Counted from the stretch's first letter, positions 7,718-17,206 are shown. The stretch: DNA of 64,000 bases from Wolinella succinogenes DSM 1740 (GCF_000196135.1 NC_005090.1:1126001-1190000), one strand, 5' to 3'. The notes: a model not told the origin generated them from the letters alone. A program made the numbers and translations.

Positions 7718-8701
7718 ATGAAATATTTCCGATTCTCTTTTGTTCTTGCACTCGTGGGTGTTTTGGTCGCCTATTTTTTCCTTGGCGGGCTCTATGCCGC
7801 CTATATTGTGGCACTTTTGGCGCTCCTTGAGGTTTCCATCTCTTTTGACAATGCCGTGATCAACGCCAAAGTCCTAGAGGGGATGACCCCCAAATGGCGC
7901 GAGCGCTTCATCATATACGGGATTCCCATCGCGGTGTTTGGCGTGCGCTTCATCCTCCCCATCATCATCGTCTCGTTGGCCTCAGGCGAGGGCATGATAG
8001 AGATTTTGAATCTCGCCCTCTCTGATGCAGCCCTCTATGCCGAGAAGCTCGAAGGAGTGATGGGCAAAATCTACGCCTTTGGCGGGGCATTTTTGCTCAT
8101 GGTCTTTTTGGAGTTTTTCTTCGATGAAGATAGAGAGGTGGTTTGGCTTAGGCGCCTAGAGCAGAATAGAATCACCCAGCGAATCAGCCAAATCAACTTC
8201 ATCGAGCTTTTGGTGGCGATTCTTGTGGGGGTTGTGCTTAGCTTTTTGAGCGGAGAGCTTGGCGTTAGTCTCGCCTATTTTATTGGGATCGCTCTCTATG
8301 CACTCATTCGCGGGATTGATCACGCACTGATCAAAGGGGGCGCGCGAAGCGGAGTGATTGGGTTCCTCTATCTGGAGGTGCTTGATGCGAGCTTCTCGCT
8401 TGATGGGGTGATTGGTGCCTTTGCGCTGAGTAGCAACATCTTTATTATTGTCATCGGTCTAGCCATTGGAGCCTTTTTTGTGAGATCGCTCACGATCTAT
8501 TTTGTCGAGAAAAAGGTGCTCTCAGAGTTTATCTATCTAGAGCATGGCGCGCGCTATGCGATTTTGATTTTGGCGTTAATGATGTTTGTGCAGATTTTTA
8601 TGCATGTGAGCGAGGCGATCGTGGGGAGTGTGGGCGTGGTGATCATCCTAGGCGCCCTCTTGCATTCGATCATCCACAAGAGGCGCAAGCGCAGGGCTTA
8701 G
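7718..8701 (+). CDS. DUF475 / TerC-like integral membrane protein
   Basis: About 327 residues and at least eight hydrophobic segments. It has the TerC-superfamily signature [12 protein letters not shown] near residues 39-50 and a repeat-like [10 protein letters not shown] counterpart ([10 protein letters not shown] near 232-241); the acidic residues in these motifs are thought to bind metal. Related TerC proteins handle manganese efflux or tellurite resistance; for DUF475 the substrate is unknown. ATG 7718 is preferred over ATG 7700, because the first seven codons of the longer version overlap the transposase remnant. Its end overlaps the convergent acnB by 4 bases. The native promoter region has apparently been replaced by the remnant. 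Confidence 0.8.
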   Translation: MKYFRFSFVLALVGVLVAYFFLGGLYAAYIVALLALLEVSISFDNAVINAKVLEGMTPKWRERFIIYGIPIAVFGVRFILPIIIVSLASGEGMIEILNLALSDAALYAEKLEGVMGKIYAFGGAFLLMVFLEFFFDEDREVVWLRRLEQNRITQRISQINFIELLVAILVGVVLSFLSGELGVSLAYFIGIALYALIRGIDHALIKGGARSGVIGFLYLEVLDASFSLDGVIGAFALSSNIFIIVIGLAIGAFFVRSLTIYFVEKKVLSEFIYLEHGARYAILILALMMFVQIFMHVSEAIVGSVGVVIILGALLHSIIHKRRKRRA

Positions 8702-11265
8702 CGCCCTTGGGTGAGGCGGTAATCCTCTATCTCGTGGAAGTTGAGATAGCGATAGATTTGCGACTCTTTGCCTGCGATCTTTTGAGGGATGAGTGCTAGA
8801 TACTCCTCTTTGGTGGGCAGTCGTCCCAGCATCGCGCAGAGTGCGGCTAGCTCGGCGCTTCCCAGATAGACTTGGGCGTCTTTGCCCATGCGATTGTTGA
8901 AGTTTCTTGTGCTCGTGGAAAAGACCACTGCGCCATCTCGCACTCTAGCTTGATTCCCCATGCAGAGGCTGCATCCGGGCATCTCTATCCTCGCTCCCGC
9001 GGCGCCAAAGATAGCGTAATAGCCCTCTTGAGTGAGCTGTTTTTCGTCCATTTTGGTGGGGGGAGCGATCCAGAGAGTGGTGGGCACGGCTCCCTCGCCT
9101 TTGAGGATTTCGCCTAGGGCACGATAGTGTCCGATGTTGGTCATGCAGCTCCCCACAAAGACCTCATCGATTCGGTGGGGTCTGGCGGGGTTGTTTAGGA
9201 CTTCGCTGAGGGTGGCGACATCATCAGGGTCATTGGGGCAGGCAAGGATGGGCTCGGTGATCTCATTGAGATCAATCTCGATGATTTCCGCATACTCCGC
9301 ATCGCTATCAGGCTCAAGCAGTTCAGGGTTTTCGCACCACGCCCGCATTTTTTGAGCGCGTCTAGCGAGTGTCTCTTGGCTCTCATATCCCGCCTCAATC
9401 ATCGCTTCGATGAGGCGGATGTTGGAGCGCAAAAATTCAATGATAGGCTCTTTGTCCAGTCTCACCGTGCAAGCCGCTGCGCTGCGCTCCGCACTCGCAT
9501 CGCTTAGCTCAAAGGCCTGTTCGACTTTGAGCCTAGGAAGCCCCTCGATCTCTAGAATCTTCCCGCTAAAGATATTCTTTTTACCCTGCTTTTCGACCGT
9601 GAGGAGCCCTCGCTTGATGGCGTAGTAGGGGATCGCATTGACAAGATCGCGGAGGGTGATTCCTTTTTGGAGTTCACCCCTAAATCGCACAAGGATGGAT
9701 TCGGGCATATCTAGGGGCATGCTTCCTGTGACCGCGGCAAAGGCGACTAGACCGCTCCCTGCGGGAAAGCTAATTCCCACAGGGAATCGCGTATGAGAAT
9801 CGCCTCCTGTTCCGACTGTATCAGGCAGAATCATGCGATTGAGCCATGAGTGAATCACCCCATCCCCCGGACGCAGAGAGACCCCGCCTCGAGTGCTGAT
9901 GAATTGGGGGAGGGTGGCGTGGAGCTTCACGTCAGAGGGTTTGGGGTAGGCGGCGGTATGGCAGAAGCTTTGCAGGACAAAATCAGCGCTAAAGCCAAGG
10001 CTGGCTAGCTCTTTGATCTCATCGCGCGTCATCGCTCCTGTGGTGTCTTGGCTCCCTACGGTGGCGACTCTTGGCTCGCAGTAGGTGCCAGGAGCGATCC
10101 CCTCCACGCCGCACGCTCTGCCGACCATCTTTTGGGCTAGAGTGAAGCCTCTAGCCTTGCCTTGGGGGTTTTGGGGCTTGATGAAGAGATCATCTTCTTT
10201 GATTCCTAGGGCTTCTTGGGCTTTGGCGGTGAGACCGCGCCCGATGATGAGGTTGATCCTTCCTCCTGCTCGAATCTCGTCACTTAGCGTGTTGGGCGTG
10301 AGATTGAAGGTGGCGACCCCCTCGCCTGCCTTTTCGATTCGGCCTTCATAGGGGTAGAGCGCGATCACATCCCCTTCATTAAGCTTGCTTGCATCCGCAA
10401 CAATGGGAAGTGTGCCGCTATCCTCACAGGTGTTAAAGAAGATGGGGGCGATAGAGGTGCCAATCACCACGCCACCCGCCTTTTTGTTCGGGATGAAAGG
10501 GATCTCGTGTCCCATGTGCCATACCAAGGAGTTGCAAGCCGACTTTCTAGAGCTTCCCGTGCCCACTACATCGCCGACATAGACCAACGGGAAACCTTTT
10601 TTCTTTAGCTCCTCGATACGAACAAAGGCGTTTTGGGTGCGATTCTTTAACATACTTTGAGCGTGGAGAGGAATATCGCTTCGCGTGAAGGCGTCACTGG
10701 CGGGGGAGAGGTCATCAGTGTTGGTTTCGCCCTCAATCTTAAAGACGGTGAGGAGAATCTTGTGAGGCAGAGGAGGGCGGCGGGTGAACCACTCCGCCTT
10801 AGCCCATGATTCTAATATCTCTTTGGCGTAGGGATTGTACTTGGAGAGGGCGAGAATCTCATTGAAGCCTTCATAAACAAGGAGCGTCTCTTTGAGTTTT
10901 TCCACCGCCTCTTTGGCGAGATCTTCCTCTAGGCTCAGCGCTTCGATGAGGGGCTTGATGTTGTAGCCTCCAAGCATGGTGCCAAGGAGTGAAATTGCCT
11001 CTTTGGGTGAGATGGCTTCACAGGCTAGAGTGCCTTTGGCGATTTTGTCGAGAAACTCCGCTTTGACCTTGGCAGCCTCATCCACTCCCGGAGAGACACG
11101 ATGGCTAAGGAGCTCTTTAAAAGTCTCTATCTCCTCGTTGCTTGGGTGCAAAAGCCCCTCAATGACGGCTTTGACTTGCTCGGCATTAAGGGGGAGGGGG
11201 GGGATATTCTCCTTGGCGCGCTCTAGGACATGCGCTTGATACTCGGCTAAAAAACTCATCGGCAA
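8698..11265 (-). CDS. acnB: Bifunctional aconitate hydratase 2 / 2-methylisocitrate dehydratase
   Basis: AcnB interconverts citrate and isocitrate in the TCA cycle. The 855-residue length and order (HEAT-like N-terminal domain, swivel domain, then catalytic domains) fit AcnB. Cluster ligands appear as [11 protein letters not shown] and [11 protein letters not shown] in the C-terminal quarter, and the substrate motif ...[12 protein letters not shown] follows. ATG 11265 is preceded by CAAGGAGTT at proper spacing. This is the only aconitase type normally found in this phylum. Single-gene transcription unit; ends against the convergent DUF475 gene. Confidence 0.97.
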   Translation of the reverse strand: MPMSFLAEYQAHVLERAKENIPPLPLNAEQVKAVIEGLLHPSNEEIETFKELLSHRVSPGVDEAAKVKAEFLDKIAKGTLACEAISPKEAISLLGTMLGGYNIKPLIEALSLEEDLAKEAVEKLKETLLVYEGFNEILALSKYNPYAKEILESWAKAEWFTRRPPLPHKILLTVFKIEGETNTDDLSPASDAFTRSDIPLHAQSMLKNRTQNAFVRIEELKKKGFPLVYVGDVVGTGSSRKSACNSLVWHMGHEIPFIPNKKAGGVVIGTSIAPIFFNTCEDSGTLPIVADASKLNEGDVIALYPYEGRIEKAGEGVATFNLTPNTLSDEIRAGGRINLIIGRGLTAKAQEALGIKEDDLFIKPQNPQGKARGFTLAQKMVGRACGVEGIAPGTYCEPRVATVGSQDTTGAMTRDEIKELASLGFSADFVLQSFCHTAAYPKPSDVKLHATLPQFISTRGGVSLRPGDGVIHSWLNRMILPDTVGTGGDSHTRFPVGISFPAGSGLVAFAAVTGSMPLDMPESILVRFRGELQKGITLRDLVNAIPYYAIKRGLLTVEKQGKKNIFSGKILEIEGLPRLKVEQAFELSDASAERSAAACTVRLDKEPIIEFLRSNIRLIEAMIEAGYESQETLARRAQKMRAWCENPELLEPDSDAEYAEIIEIDLNEITEPILACPNDPDDVATLSEVLNNPARPHRIDEVFVGSCMTNIGHYRALGEILKGEGAVPTTLWIAPPTKMDEKQLTQEGYYAIFGAAGARIEMPGCSLCMGNQARVRDGAVVFSTSTRNFNNRMGKDAQVYLGSAELAALCAMLGRLPTKEEYLALIPQKIAGKESQIYRYLNFHEIEDYRLTQGR

Positions 11266-11465
11266 CTCCTTGTGAAAAGTGACTTCAGGCGAATTATGGA
11301 AGAATAATTTTAACCAAAGTGACGCTCAAAACGGTTGAAATCCTCCTTTTTTTGATGGTTAAAGTATATTTATTTGGTAAACAATAAAATAAAATACCTC
11401 TACAAATATCGATTTATAGGCTTTTATAGCTCAAATAGAAAATCATAACTTTTACTCAACAATTA

Positions 11466-11494
11466 TTGACAAAAACTTTTTTCCGTTGTATAAT
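11466..11494 (+). promoter_or_regulatory. Consensus sigma70 promoter of cysK
   Basis: TTGACA (11466-11471), a 17-bp spacer and TATAAT (11489-11494) form a perfect consensus promoter. It predicts a start near 11501 and a leader of about 57 bases. The rest of the 292-bp acnB-cysK gap is AT-rich and must also hold the acnB promoter on the other strand; no clear operator was seen there. Confidence 0.85.
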
Positions 11495-11557
11495 CCTCCT
11501 AGATTAATTGCGCAAGAGAGTTTTAAAAAGATCAAAACTTTAAACGAAGGAGAAAAA

Positions 11558-12484
11558 ATGAAAGTCGCTCAGAATGTTCAAGAACTCATCGGCAAGACCC
11601 CCCTAGTTAGGCTCAATTTCGCCTCTAAAGAGAGTGGAGCTAATGTCATCGGCAAATGCGAATTCATGAACCCCTCAGGCTCGGTCAAAGACCGAATCGC
11701 CCTAGGGATGATCAATGCCGCCATTGGGGCGGGTAAAATCACCCCTGAGACCATCGTCATTGAGCCCACCAGTGGAAATACAGGAATCGGACTGGCTTCT
11801 GTCTGCGCCGCCAAAGGAATCAAGCTCATTCTCACTATGCCAAGCTCCATGAGTATTGAGCGGCGTAAACTATTGGCGGCTTTGGGAGCGCAAATCGAGC
11901 TAACCCCTGCCGAAAAAGGGATGAAAGGTGCAGTGGAGAGAGCTTTGGAGCTCGCCCAAGAGACCAAAAACTCTTTCGTTCCTCAGCAGTTTGAAAACCC
12001 CGCCAACCCTGAATATCACCGAGTGACCACGGCGGTGGAGATTTGGGAAGATTTAGATGGCAAGGTGGATGTGCTAGTGGCTGGAGTCGGCACGGGCGGC
12101 ACGATCACAGGCGTGGGCGAGGTGCTCAAGGCAAAGAATCCTAATCTCAAAATCTACGCCGTTGAGCCTATCGATTCTCCTGTCCTCTCTGGAGGCAAGC
12201 CCGGCCCTCACAAGATTCAGGGAATCGGAGCAGGATTTGTCCCCAAGGCGCTCAACACCGCCCTCTATGATGAGGTGATTCAGGTGAAGGTGAGCGATGC
12301 TTACGAGATGTCTAGACGACTTGGCAAGGAGGAGGGGATTTTGGTTGGAATCTCTGCAGGCGCCAACATTTGGGCCTCTAAAGAGATTGGCAAGAAATAC
12401 CCCGGAAAAACAGTGGTGACGATTCTTTGCGATACGGGTGAGAGATACCTAAGCACCGAGCTTTTTGACCTTCAGCCTTCCTGA
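11558..12484 (+). CDS. cysK: Cysteine synthase A (O-acetylserine sulfhydrylase)
   Basis: 308 residues. It joins sulfide and O-acetylserine to make cysteine, using PLP. The PLP lysine lies in [11 protein letters not shown] near residue 42, the substrate loop in [11 protein letters not shown] near 68-78, and the phosphate-binding glycine loop in [12 protein letters not shown] near 172-183. The start is ATG 11558, preceded by GAAGGAG at good spacing; a longer reading from 11486 lies within the promoter leader and is rejected. The next gene downstream encodes a class V aminotransferase that also handles a sulfur amino acid or related substrate. Confidence 0.95.
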   Translation: MKVAQNVQELIGKTPLVRLNFASKESGANVIGKCEFMNPSGSVKDRIALGMINAAIGAGKITPETIVIEPTSGNTGIGLASVCAAKGIKLILTMPSSMSIERRKLLAALGAQIELTPAEKGMKGAVERALELAQETKNSFVPQQFENPANPEYHRVTTAVEIWEDLDGKVDVLVAGVGTGGTITGVGEVLKAKNPNLKIYAVEPIDSPVLSGGKPGPHKIQGIGAGFVPKALNTALYDEVIQVKVSDAYEMSRRLGKEEGILVGISAGANIWASKEIGKKYPGKTVVTILCDTGERYLSTELFDLQPS

Positions 12485-12498
12485 TTTTCAGGCTTTTT
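12480..12498 (+). terminator. Small hairpin terminator after cysK
   Basis: CCTGA-TTT-TCAGG (12480-12492) followed by CTTTTT overlaps the cysK stop. The stem is short, so termination is probably partial. A new -10 (TATAAT, 12502-12507) lies immediately downstream for the next gene. Confidence 0.45.
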
Positions 12499-12536
12499 AG
12501 CTATAATCTCCACTATTTTGAGTGGGGAACTAGAAA

Positions 12537-13850
12537 GTGAGATTGGATTTGTTTTTTGATCGATTGCTAAGCACCGAGGGCGATAAACTCGCCACGGTTG
12601 CCAAAAATACCATCTTAGAGCCTTCAGTCGCCTATTTTGACTTCACCGCTTCGGGGTTGGCCTATAGGACGATTGAGGAGCGAATCGCCTCGATTCTTCC
12701 TCGCTACGCCAACACCCACTCCGAAGTGACCAATCACGCCCTTTTTATGACCGAACTCTACGATGAGGCGCGCGCCAATCTCAAGCGTCATATGGATTTG
12801 GATGAGGAGTTTGCTCTTTTTCCTTGCGGGAATGGCTCCACGGGCGCGATTAAGAAGTTTCAAGAGCTTATGGGGCTCTACCTCCCCCCTCGCACTCAAA
12901 AGCGCCTCTCGCTCACTCCTGATCCAGCGCTTTTCCCTGTGGTTTTTGTGGGTCCTTATGAGCACCACTCCAACGAAGTGAGCTATCGAGAGAGCCCTTG
13001 TGAGGTGGTGAGAATCCCGCTGGATTCCAGGGGGCTAGTGGATATGGGGGTGCTTAGGGCGAAGCTTGGAGAGTACCAAGGGCGAGAGATCATCACCTCT
13101 TTCTCTCTAGCCTCCAATGTAACGGGTATCATCATCCCTTACGAAGAGATTTCCGCGCTCATTAGAAAGGCAGGGGGAATCGTCACTTTTGATATGGCGA
13201 CGGCTTCTTCTTATATGAACATCCCTTCAAAATTTTTTGACGCAGCCTTCTTCTCTCCGCACAAGCTCCTAGGGGGCGTGGGGAGTTGTGGGCTTTTGGC
13301 GATGCGAAAAAGCCTCATCGATTCCACCCTTCCGCCCACTTTCGCTGGAGGTGGCACGGTCACCTATGTCTCTAGGATCGACCAATACTACCGAGAAGAT
13401 CCCGAATATCGCGAAGATGCAGGCACTCCTGGCGTCCTTCAGCTTCTTCGTGCCTCTTTGGCCTATCAGTTGCGTAACGAGGTGGGGCTGGAGTTTATCG
13501 CCAAGCGCAAAAAAGAGCTCTGCGCTCCCCTTGTGGAGGCGCTCAGAAAGATGGAACGAGTAAAGATTTACGGAGATATTGAAAGTTGCAATCGCCTAGG
13601 AATCTTCGCCATCAATATCGAGGGAATCTCTCCTTATGAGGTCTGCCAGCGACTCTCCAGGGAGTACCTCATCGAGACGAGGGCTGGATGTAGCTGTGCA
13701 GGGCCCTATGGACATGACCTTTTGGGCTTAAAAGATGATGGACTTTTTGCTTCGCGTCCGGGTTGGGTGAGAATCAGCGTCCACTATAGCCACTCTCTAG
13801 AACAGATTGAGCGCCTGCTGGGCGCACTTGAGGAGATCGCACGCGATTAA
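12537..13850 (+). CDS. Class V aminotransferase, cysteine desulfurase-like (SufS/CsdA family)
   Basis: 437 residues of the fold-type I PLP family. The cofactor lysine is in FFSPHKLLGG near residue 243. A Cys near 380 sits in a TRAGCSCAGPYG loop, at the place of the active cysteine of SufS-type desulfurases, and a DMATASSYM segment near 220 holds the PLP-ring aspartate. The start is GTG 12537. Its TATAAT (12502-12507) lies right after the cysK hairpin, so it may be expressed both with cysK and alone. It may be a cysteine desulfurase or a selenocysteine-lyase relative; the substrate is not certain. NifS for Fe-S assembly in this phylum is a different, shorter protein. Confidence 0.8.
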   Translation: MRLDLFFDRLLSTEGDKLATVAKNTILEPSVAYFDFTASGLAYRTIEERIASILPRYANTHSEVTNHALFMTELYDEARANLKRHMDLDEEFALFPCGNGSTGAIKKFQELMGLYLPPRTQKRLSLTPDPALFPVVFVGPYEHHSNEVSYRESPCEVVRIPLDSRGLVDMGVLRAKLGEYQGREIITSFSLASNVTGIIIPYEEISALIRKAGGIVTFDMATASSYMNIPSKFFDAAFFSPHKLLGGVGSCGLLAMRKSLIDSTLPPTFAGGGTVTYVSRIDQYYREDPEYREDAGTPGVLQLLRASLAYQLRNEVGLEFIAKRKKELCAPLVEALRKMERVKIYGDIESCNRLGIFAINIEGISPYEVCQRLSREYLIETRAGCSCAGPYGHDLLGLKDDGLFASRPGWVRISVHYSHSLEQIERLLGALEEIARD

Positions 13851-13882
13851 AGCGGTGATGTTCAGTTTATTTTAAATAAAAA

Positions 13883-13931
13883 TTGATTTTTGTCAATTTT
13901 TATTCCTTCCGATTCCTCTACAATCCCTCCA
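13883..13931 (+). promoter_or_regulatory. Hemerythrin operon promoter with Crp/Fnr-type box
   Basis: TTGAT-TTTT-GTCAA (13883-13896) has its centre at 13889.5. TACAAT (13919-13924) is the matching -10 and predicts a start near 13931, placing the box at -41.5 exactly. The half-sites combine the hcp type (TTGAT) and the napA type (GTCAA), which suggests one regulator family reads all three. Confidence 0.75.
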
Positions 13932-13966
13932 TAGAAAAACTAAAAACTTTCATGGAGGCAACCCCA

Positions 13967-14401
13967 ATGACAACTATCAAAACCTATCTCACCCAAGACC
14001 ATCGCGAGTGCGACAAGCTCTTTAGTGATTTGGAAAATCATGTAGCGCAAAAGGAGTGGAACGAGGCAAAGGCACTCTTTGAGCCTTTTGAAAAGGCGAT
14101 GATTCGACACTTTGAGATCGAAGAGCAGGTCATCTTCCCTGCATTTGAACAAAAGACGGGCTTCGTGGGAGGTCCTACGCGCGTCATGACTATGGAGCAT
14201 CAGCAGATGCGAGGAGTGATTGAGGGGATGAAAGGCGCCCTAAAGGAGCAAGATAGGAATCGATTCCTAGGACTCTCTGAGACACTCATGATCTTACTGC
14301 AACAGCACAACATGAAAGAGGAGCAGATGCTCTACAACATGATTGAGATGCACCTTAAAGAGGAGAATGACGATCTCATGAAAGAGGTGGTGAATCGATG
14401 A
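13967..14401 (+). CDS. Hemerythrin-like di-iron protein
   Basis: 144 residues forming a four-helix bundle. The complete set of expected di-iron ligands is visible: H12, H48, E52, H78, H114 and E118. Such proteins bind O2 or NO, and related RIC/DnrN proteins repair nitrosylated iron clusters. The start ATG 13967 has a perfect GGAGG eight bases upstream; in-frame codons further upstream lie in the promoter. First gene of a four-gene operon (hemerythrin, DUF2249, NnrS-like, Crp/Fnr) under a Crp/Fnr-type promoter, which points to a nitrosative-stress role. The role is inferred. Confidence 0.85.
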   Translation: MTTIKTYLTQDHRECDKLFSDLENHVAQKEWNEAKALFEPFEKAMIRHFEIEEQVIFPAFEQKTGFVGGPTRVMTMEHQQMRGVIEGMKGALKEQDRNRFLGLSETLMILLQQHNMKEEQMLYNMIEMHLKEENDDLMKEVVNR

Positions 14402-14649
14402 TCGAGCGACGAATCGATGTGAGTGAGCTCCACCATCCCGAGCCCTTTGAGATCATGATTCAAGCCATTGGAGAGCTCAAAGAGGGGGAATATATCCGCA
14501 TGATTCACCGTCTAGAGCCCCTCCCGCTCTATGAGGTGCTTCATAGGCAGGGATTTATCCATGCCACGCTTCCCCTCAAAGGGGGCGGGTACCATATTCT
14601 TATCGCTCACGCCAAGGATCAAGAATCACTTGATCAACTCTCTTCTTAG
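14398..14649 (+). CDS. DUF2249 family protein
   Basis: 83 residues. It resembles DUF2249, a small TusA-like fold, with HPEPFEIMIQAIGELKEG and LPLYEVLHRQGF segments and a closing beta strand (YHILIAHA). It lacks the CPxP cysteine of TusA sulfur carriers. The start overlaps the hemerythrin stop (ATGA), so the two are translationally coupled. DUF2249 genes are often found with hemerythrin and NnrS in denitrifying or NO-exposed bacteria; the biochemical role is unknown. Confidence 0.75.
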   Translation: MIERRIDVSELHHPEPFEIMIQAIGELKEGEYIRMIHRLEPLPLYEVLHRQGFIHATLPLKGGGYHILIAHAKDQESLDQLSS

Positions 14650-14658
14650 GAGCACCCC

Positions 14659-15942
14659 ATGTTTCAAGGAATCTCACTCGATCAAGCCCCGCCCTTTAGT
14701 GTTCCTGTGCGATTTTTTCTCACAGCACCCCTTTTTTTGATGCTTTCAGGTGTGCTGATGCTTCTAGGTGATCCATCCGCGCTTGAGAGCCGCTGGAGCT
14801 ACCCATCTCTTGCTTTAGTTCACGCACTCACGGTAGGATTTGGCGGGATGGTGATGCTTGGGGCGCTCACGCAGATGCTACCCGTGCTAGCGGGCGTGAA
14901 GCTTCGCTCCCCTTTGAAGCTCGCTAGAATCGTCCATTCGGCCTTGAGTTTTGGGACGCTGGCGATGATCTTTGGCTTTTGGTTCTCTAGTGTCCCTCTG
15001 CTCTTTTTGGCCTTAGGGCTTTTGGGGGCAGGATTTGGGCTTTTTCTCTTTGGGTTGGGCTATGAGCTCTTTTTTAGGGTTGCTTTTGTCAATTCCACTA
15101 TCAAGGCGATGCGTTACGCGGTGGTGGCATTGGTTTTGGTGGTGCTTAGCGGAGGAATTATGCTAGGGCTTCATGCGCTTGGCATAAGTGTGCCTTGGCA
15201 GATGGAGATGATCCAATTCCACCTCAAAGCGGGCTCATTTGGTTGGACATTTTTACTGATTTTAGGGGTCTCATTTCAGGTGATTCCGATGTTTTATGTC
15301 ACCCAAGAGTATCCTTTGTGGTTGCGAGAGAAAGGGGTGAAGCTCTTTGTGGGGGTGCTCCTTTTATCCTTAGGGATGCCTTGGTTTTTAGGGGGAGATG
15401 AGGGATGGCTTTTGGATATTTTGGCGATCTTGGCTATTCTTTGGAGTGCATTCACGCTCAAAAATCTTGCCTCTAGAAAGCGTGCCTTGGCGGATACGAC
15501 GATTCGCTATTGGCAAATCTCTTCTCTCTCTTTGATTCTCTTTGGTCTTCTCTTCTTGCTATCGCCCTATCTCTCTTGGGATAGTTCAAGCTGGCTTTTT
15601 TTGCTCTTTGCCTATGGTTTTGGAGTCTCGCTCATCAATGGTATGCTCTACAAGATCATCCCCTTTTTGGTCTGGTTTCATCTAAGCGGGGCAGGAGTCT
15701 TTATGATTCCAAGTATGAGAGAGATGATTGAGGAGAAGAGGATGCTTTTGCAGCTCTTATTGCACCTTTTAGCAGGAATCGCCCTAGGGGCTGGGATGGC
15801 CCAATCCCTCTTTTTCTATCCTGCGGGATTGCTTTTACTCCTCTCCAATGGGCTTCTAGGGTATAATCTCTACAAGGCGAGCCAAATCTACTACGCCAAC
15901 CTCCCCAAAGGTGCGGATTCAAATGGAATGGAAAAAGATTGA
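14659..15942 (+). CDS. NnrS-like multi-pass membrane protein
   Basis: 427 residues with about twelve predicted membrane segments. Histidines sit in or near membrane helices: H55 in VHALTVGFGGM, H93, H172 and H188 (QFHLKAG), and one in WFHLSGAG near 330. The pattern resembles NnrS, a haem- and copper-containing protein that protects against NO, and more distantly the haem-copper oxidase fold. It follows DUF2249 by 9 bases in the hemerythrin operon and overlaps the start of the next Crp/Fnr gene. The family call rests on topology, histidines and context; the haem content is inferred. Sequence similarity to classical NnrS looks weak by eye. Confidence 0.6.
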   Translation: MFQGISLDQAPPFSVPVRFFLTAPLFLMLSGVLMLLGDPSALESRWSYPSLALVHALTVGFGGMVMLGALTQMLPVLAGVKLRSPLKLARIVHSALSFGTLAMIFGFWFSSVPLLFLALGLLGAGFGLFLFGLGYELFFRVAFVNSTIKAMRYAVVALVLVVLSGGIMLGLHALGISVPWQMEMIQFHLKAGSFGWTFLLILGVSFQVIPMFYVTQEYPLWLREKGVKLFVGVLLLSLGMPWFLGGDEGWLLDILAILAILWSAFTLKNLASRKRALADTTIRYWQISSLSLILFGLLFLLSPYLSWDSSSWLFLLFAYGFGVSLINGMLYKIIPFLVWFHLSGAGVFMIPSMREMIEEKRMLLQLLLHLLAGIALGAGMAQSLFFYPAGLLLLLSNGLLGYNLYKASQIYYANLPKGADSNGMEKD

Positions 15943-16564
15943 TCTATTCAGCGCTCTAGAAGAGGAGCGGCTGGATTATCTTCAAAGTTTTAGCAAAAAA
16001 CTCTCCTATCAAGAGGGGAATATCCTCTTTTTTGAGGGGGAGAAGCCAAACCATCTCTATGTTCTCCTGAAGGGAATTTTGAAGATTTACAAGACGGATC
16101 CTAGGGGTAATGAAGTGGTGATTCACTACATTCAGCCCCCCTCCTTGGTGGCGGAGTTGGTCAATTTAGAGGGGATGAACTACCCCGCAAGTGCTATTTT
16201 TGAGAGCGATGGGGAGATTTTGGCGATTGATTACGCCATTTTTGAGCGGGATTTCTTGAAAAACGGTGACATGGCTTTTTATATCATCAAGTCACTCACT
16301 CGAAAAATCAAGGCGCTTGAAGAGGTGATCACTAGCAATCTCACGATGGATACCACCTCTAGGGTGGCTAAATTTTTCTATGACAAATCCGAAGAGCTTC
16401 CCTGCCTCTCTCAGCGAAAAATCGCTTCGATTCTTAACACCACGCCTGAAACCCTCTCTCGAATCGTGAAAAAACTCAAAGAGGAGAAGATCATCACAGT
16501 GGAAAAAGGGTCAATCATTGAGGTGAACAAAGGGAGACTTAAAGAAGAGTTTGATCTTTTTTAA
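15923..16564 (+). CDS. Crp/Fnr family transcription regulator (hemerythrin operon)
   Basis: 213 residues from ATG 15923, or 217 from GTG 15911. It has the beta-roll (about 15-125) and a helix-turn-helix (NTTPETLSRIVKKLKEEKI near 171-189). Few cysteines are present and the Fnr Cys set is absent, so sensing must use another chemistry. The gene begins inside the last codons of the NnrS-like gene, making it the final member of the hemerythrin operon and probably autoregulated through the box at 13883. The recognition helix (PETLSRI-KKL) is nearly the same as in the regulator at 3922-4599, so both may read the same TTGAY-N4-RTCAA box. Confidence 0.85.
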   Translation: MEWKKIDLFSALEEERLDYLQSFSKKLSYQEGNILFFEGEKPNHLYVLLKGILKIYKTDPRGNEVVIHYIQPPSLVAELVNLEGMNYPASAIFESDGEILAIDYAIFERDFLKNGDMAFYIIKSLTRKIKALEEVITSNLTMDTTSRVAKFFYDKSEELPCLSQRKIASILNTTPETLSRIVKKLKEEKIITVEKGSIIEVNKGRLKEEFDLF

Positions 16565-16624
16565 AGGGTTTTAAACTACAATCCCCGCAAATGTTCAATC
16601 GAAAAAAGGAAATGATTCTATACT

Positions 16625-17194
16625 ATGACAGCGCTAAAAGCCTCTCAAAAAGCCAAGCTTCCCACTCGACACGGAATCTTTACGATTCAAGCGTTTGCGC
16701 ATGAGGGAAAAGAACACTTAGCCATCTTCTCTGACCCCTTACCCCCCGTCCCGCTTCTTCGAGTGCACTCTGAATGCCTCACGGGTGATGTTTTTGGCAG
16801 CCTCAAATGCGATTGTGGCAGCGAGCTCTCCATCGCCATGGAGCGAATCGCCAAAGAGGGCGGAATCGCGCTCTATCTTCGCCAAGAGGGGAGGGGAATT
16901 GGACTCTTTCACAAGGTCAATGCCTACGCCCTTCAAGATCAAGGGTATGACACCGTTGAGGCGAATCTCGCCCTTGGTTTCAAGGAAGATGAGCGAAACT
17001 ATGAGGTGGTCGGTGAGATTTTGAGCTTTTATGGAATCGATGAAGTGAAGCTCCTCACCAATAACCCCAAAAAGGTGGAGGCGATGAGCCACTTTGTGAA
17101 GATTCACTCCAGAGAAGCGATTCTAGCCCCGCACAATTGCTACAATGAAAACTATCTCAAAACCAAGCAAGAGAAGCTCGGACACCTGCTTTAG
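16625..17194 (+). CDS. ribA: GTP cyclohydrolase II
   Basis: 189 residues. It opens GTP to 2,5-diamino-6-ribosylamino-4-pyrimidinone 5'-phosphate, the first step of riboflavin synthesis. The zinc cysteines are in the segment CLTGDVFGSLKCDCG near residues 50-64, and the catalytic loop LRQEGRGIGLFHK near 90-102. NNPKK near 140 binds GTP. A -10 TACAAT lies at 16577-16582. A separate RibBA lies at 44397-45440, but its second domain lacks these residues, so this gene is the working cyclohydrolase. It heads a run of molybdenum cofactor genes. Confidence 0.95.
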   Translation: MTALKASQKAKLPTRHGIFTIQAFAHEGKEHLAIFSDPLPPVPLLRVHSECLTGDVFGSLKCDCGSELSIAMERIAKEGGIALYLRQEGRGIGLFHKVNAYALQDQGYDTVEANLALGFKEDERNYEVVGEILSFYGIDEVKLLTNNPKKVEAMSHFVKIHSREAILAPHNCYNENYLKTKQEKLGHLL

Positions 17195-17206
17195 GAGGGA
17201 TTGAAT

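Noticed and set aside
11486-11557. N-terminal extension of cysK from 11486
   Set aside because: It lies in the promoter -10 and leader; ATG 11558 has a strong ribosome site and matches the usual CysK N-terminus.
13883-13966. Longer hemerythrin start at 13883
   Set aside because: That region is the Crp/Fnr box and promoter; GGAGG before ATG 13967 decides the start.
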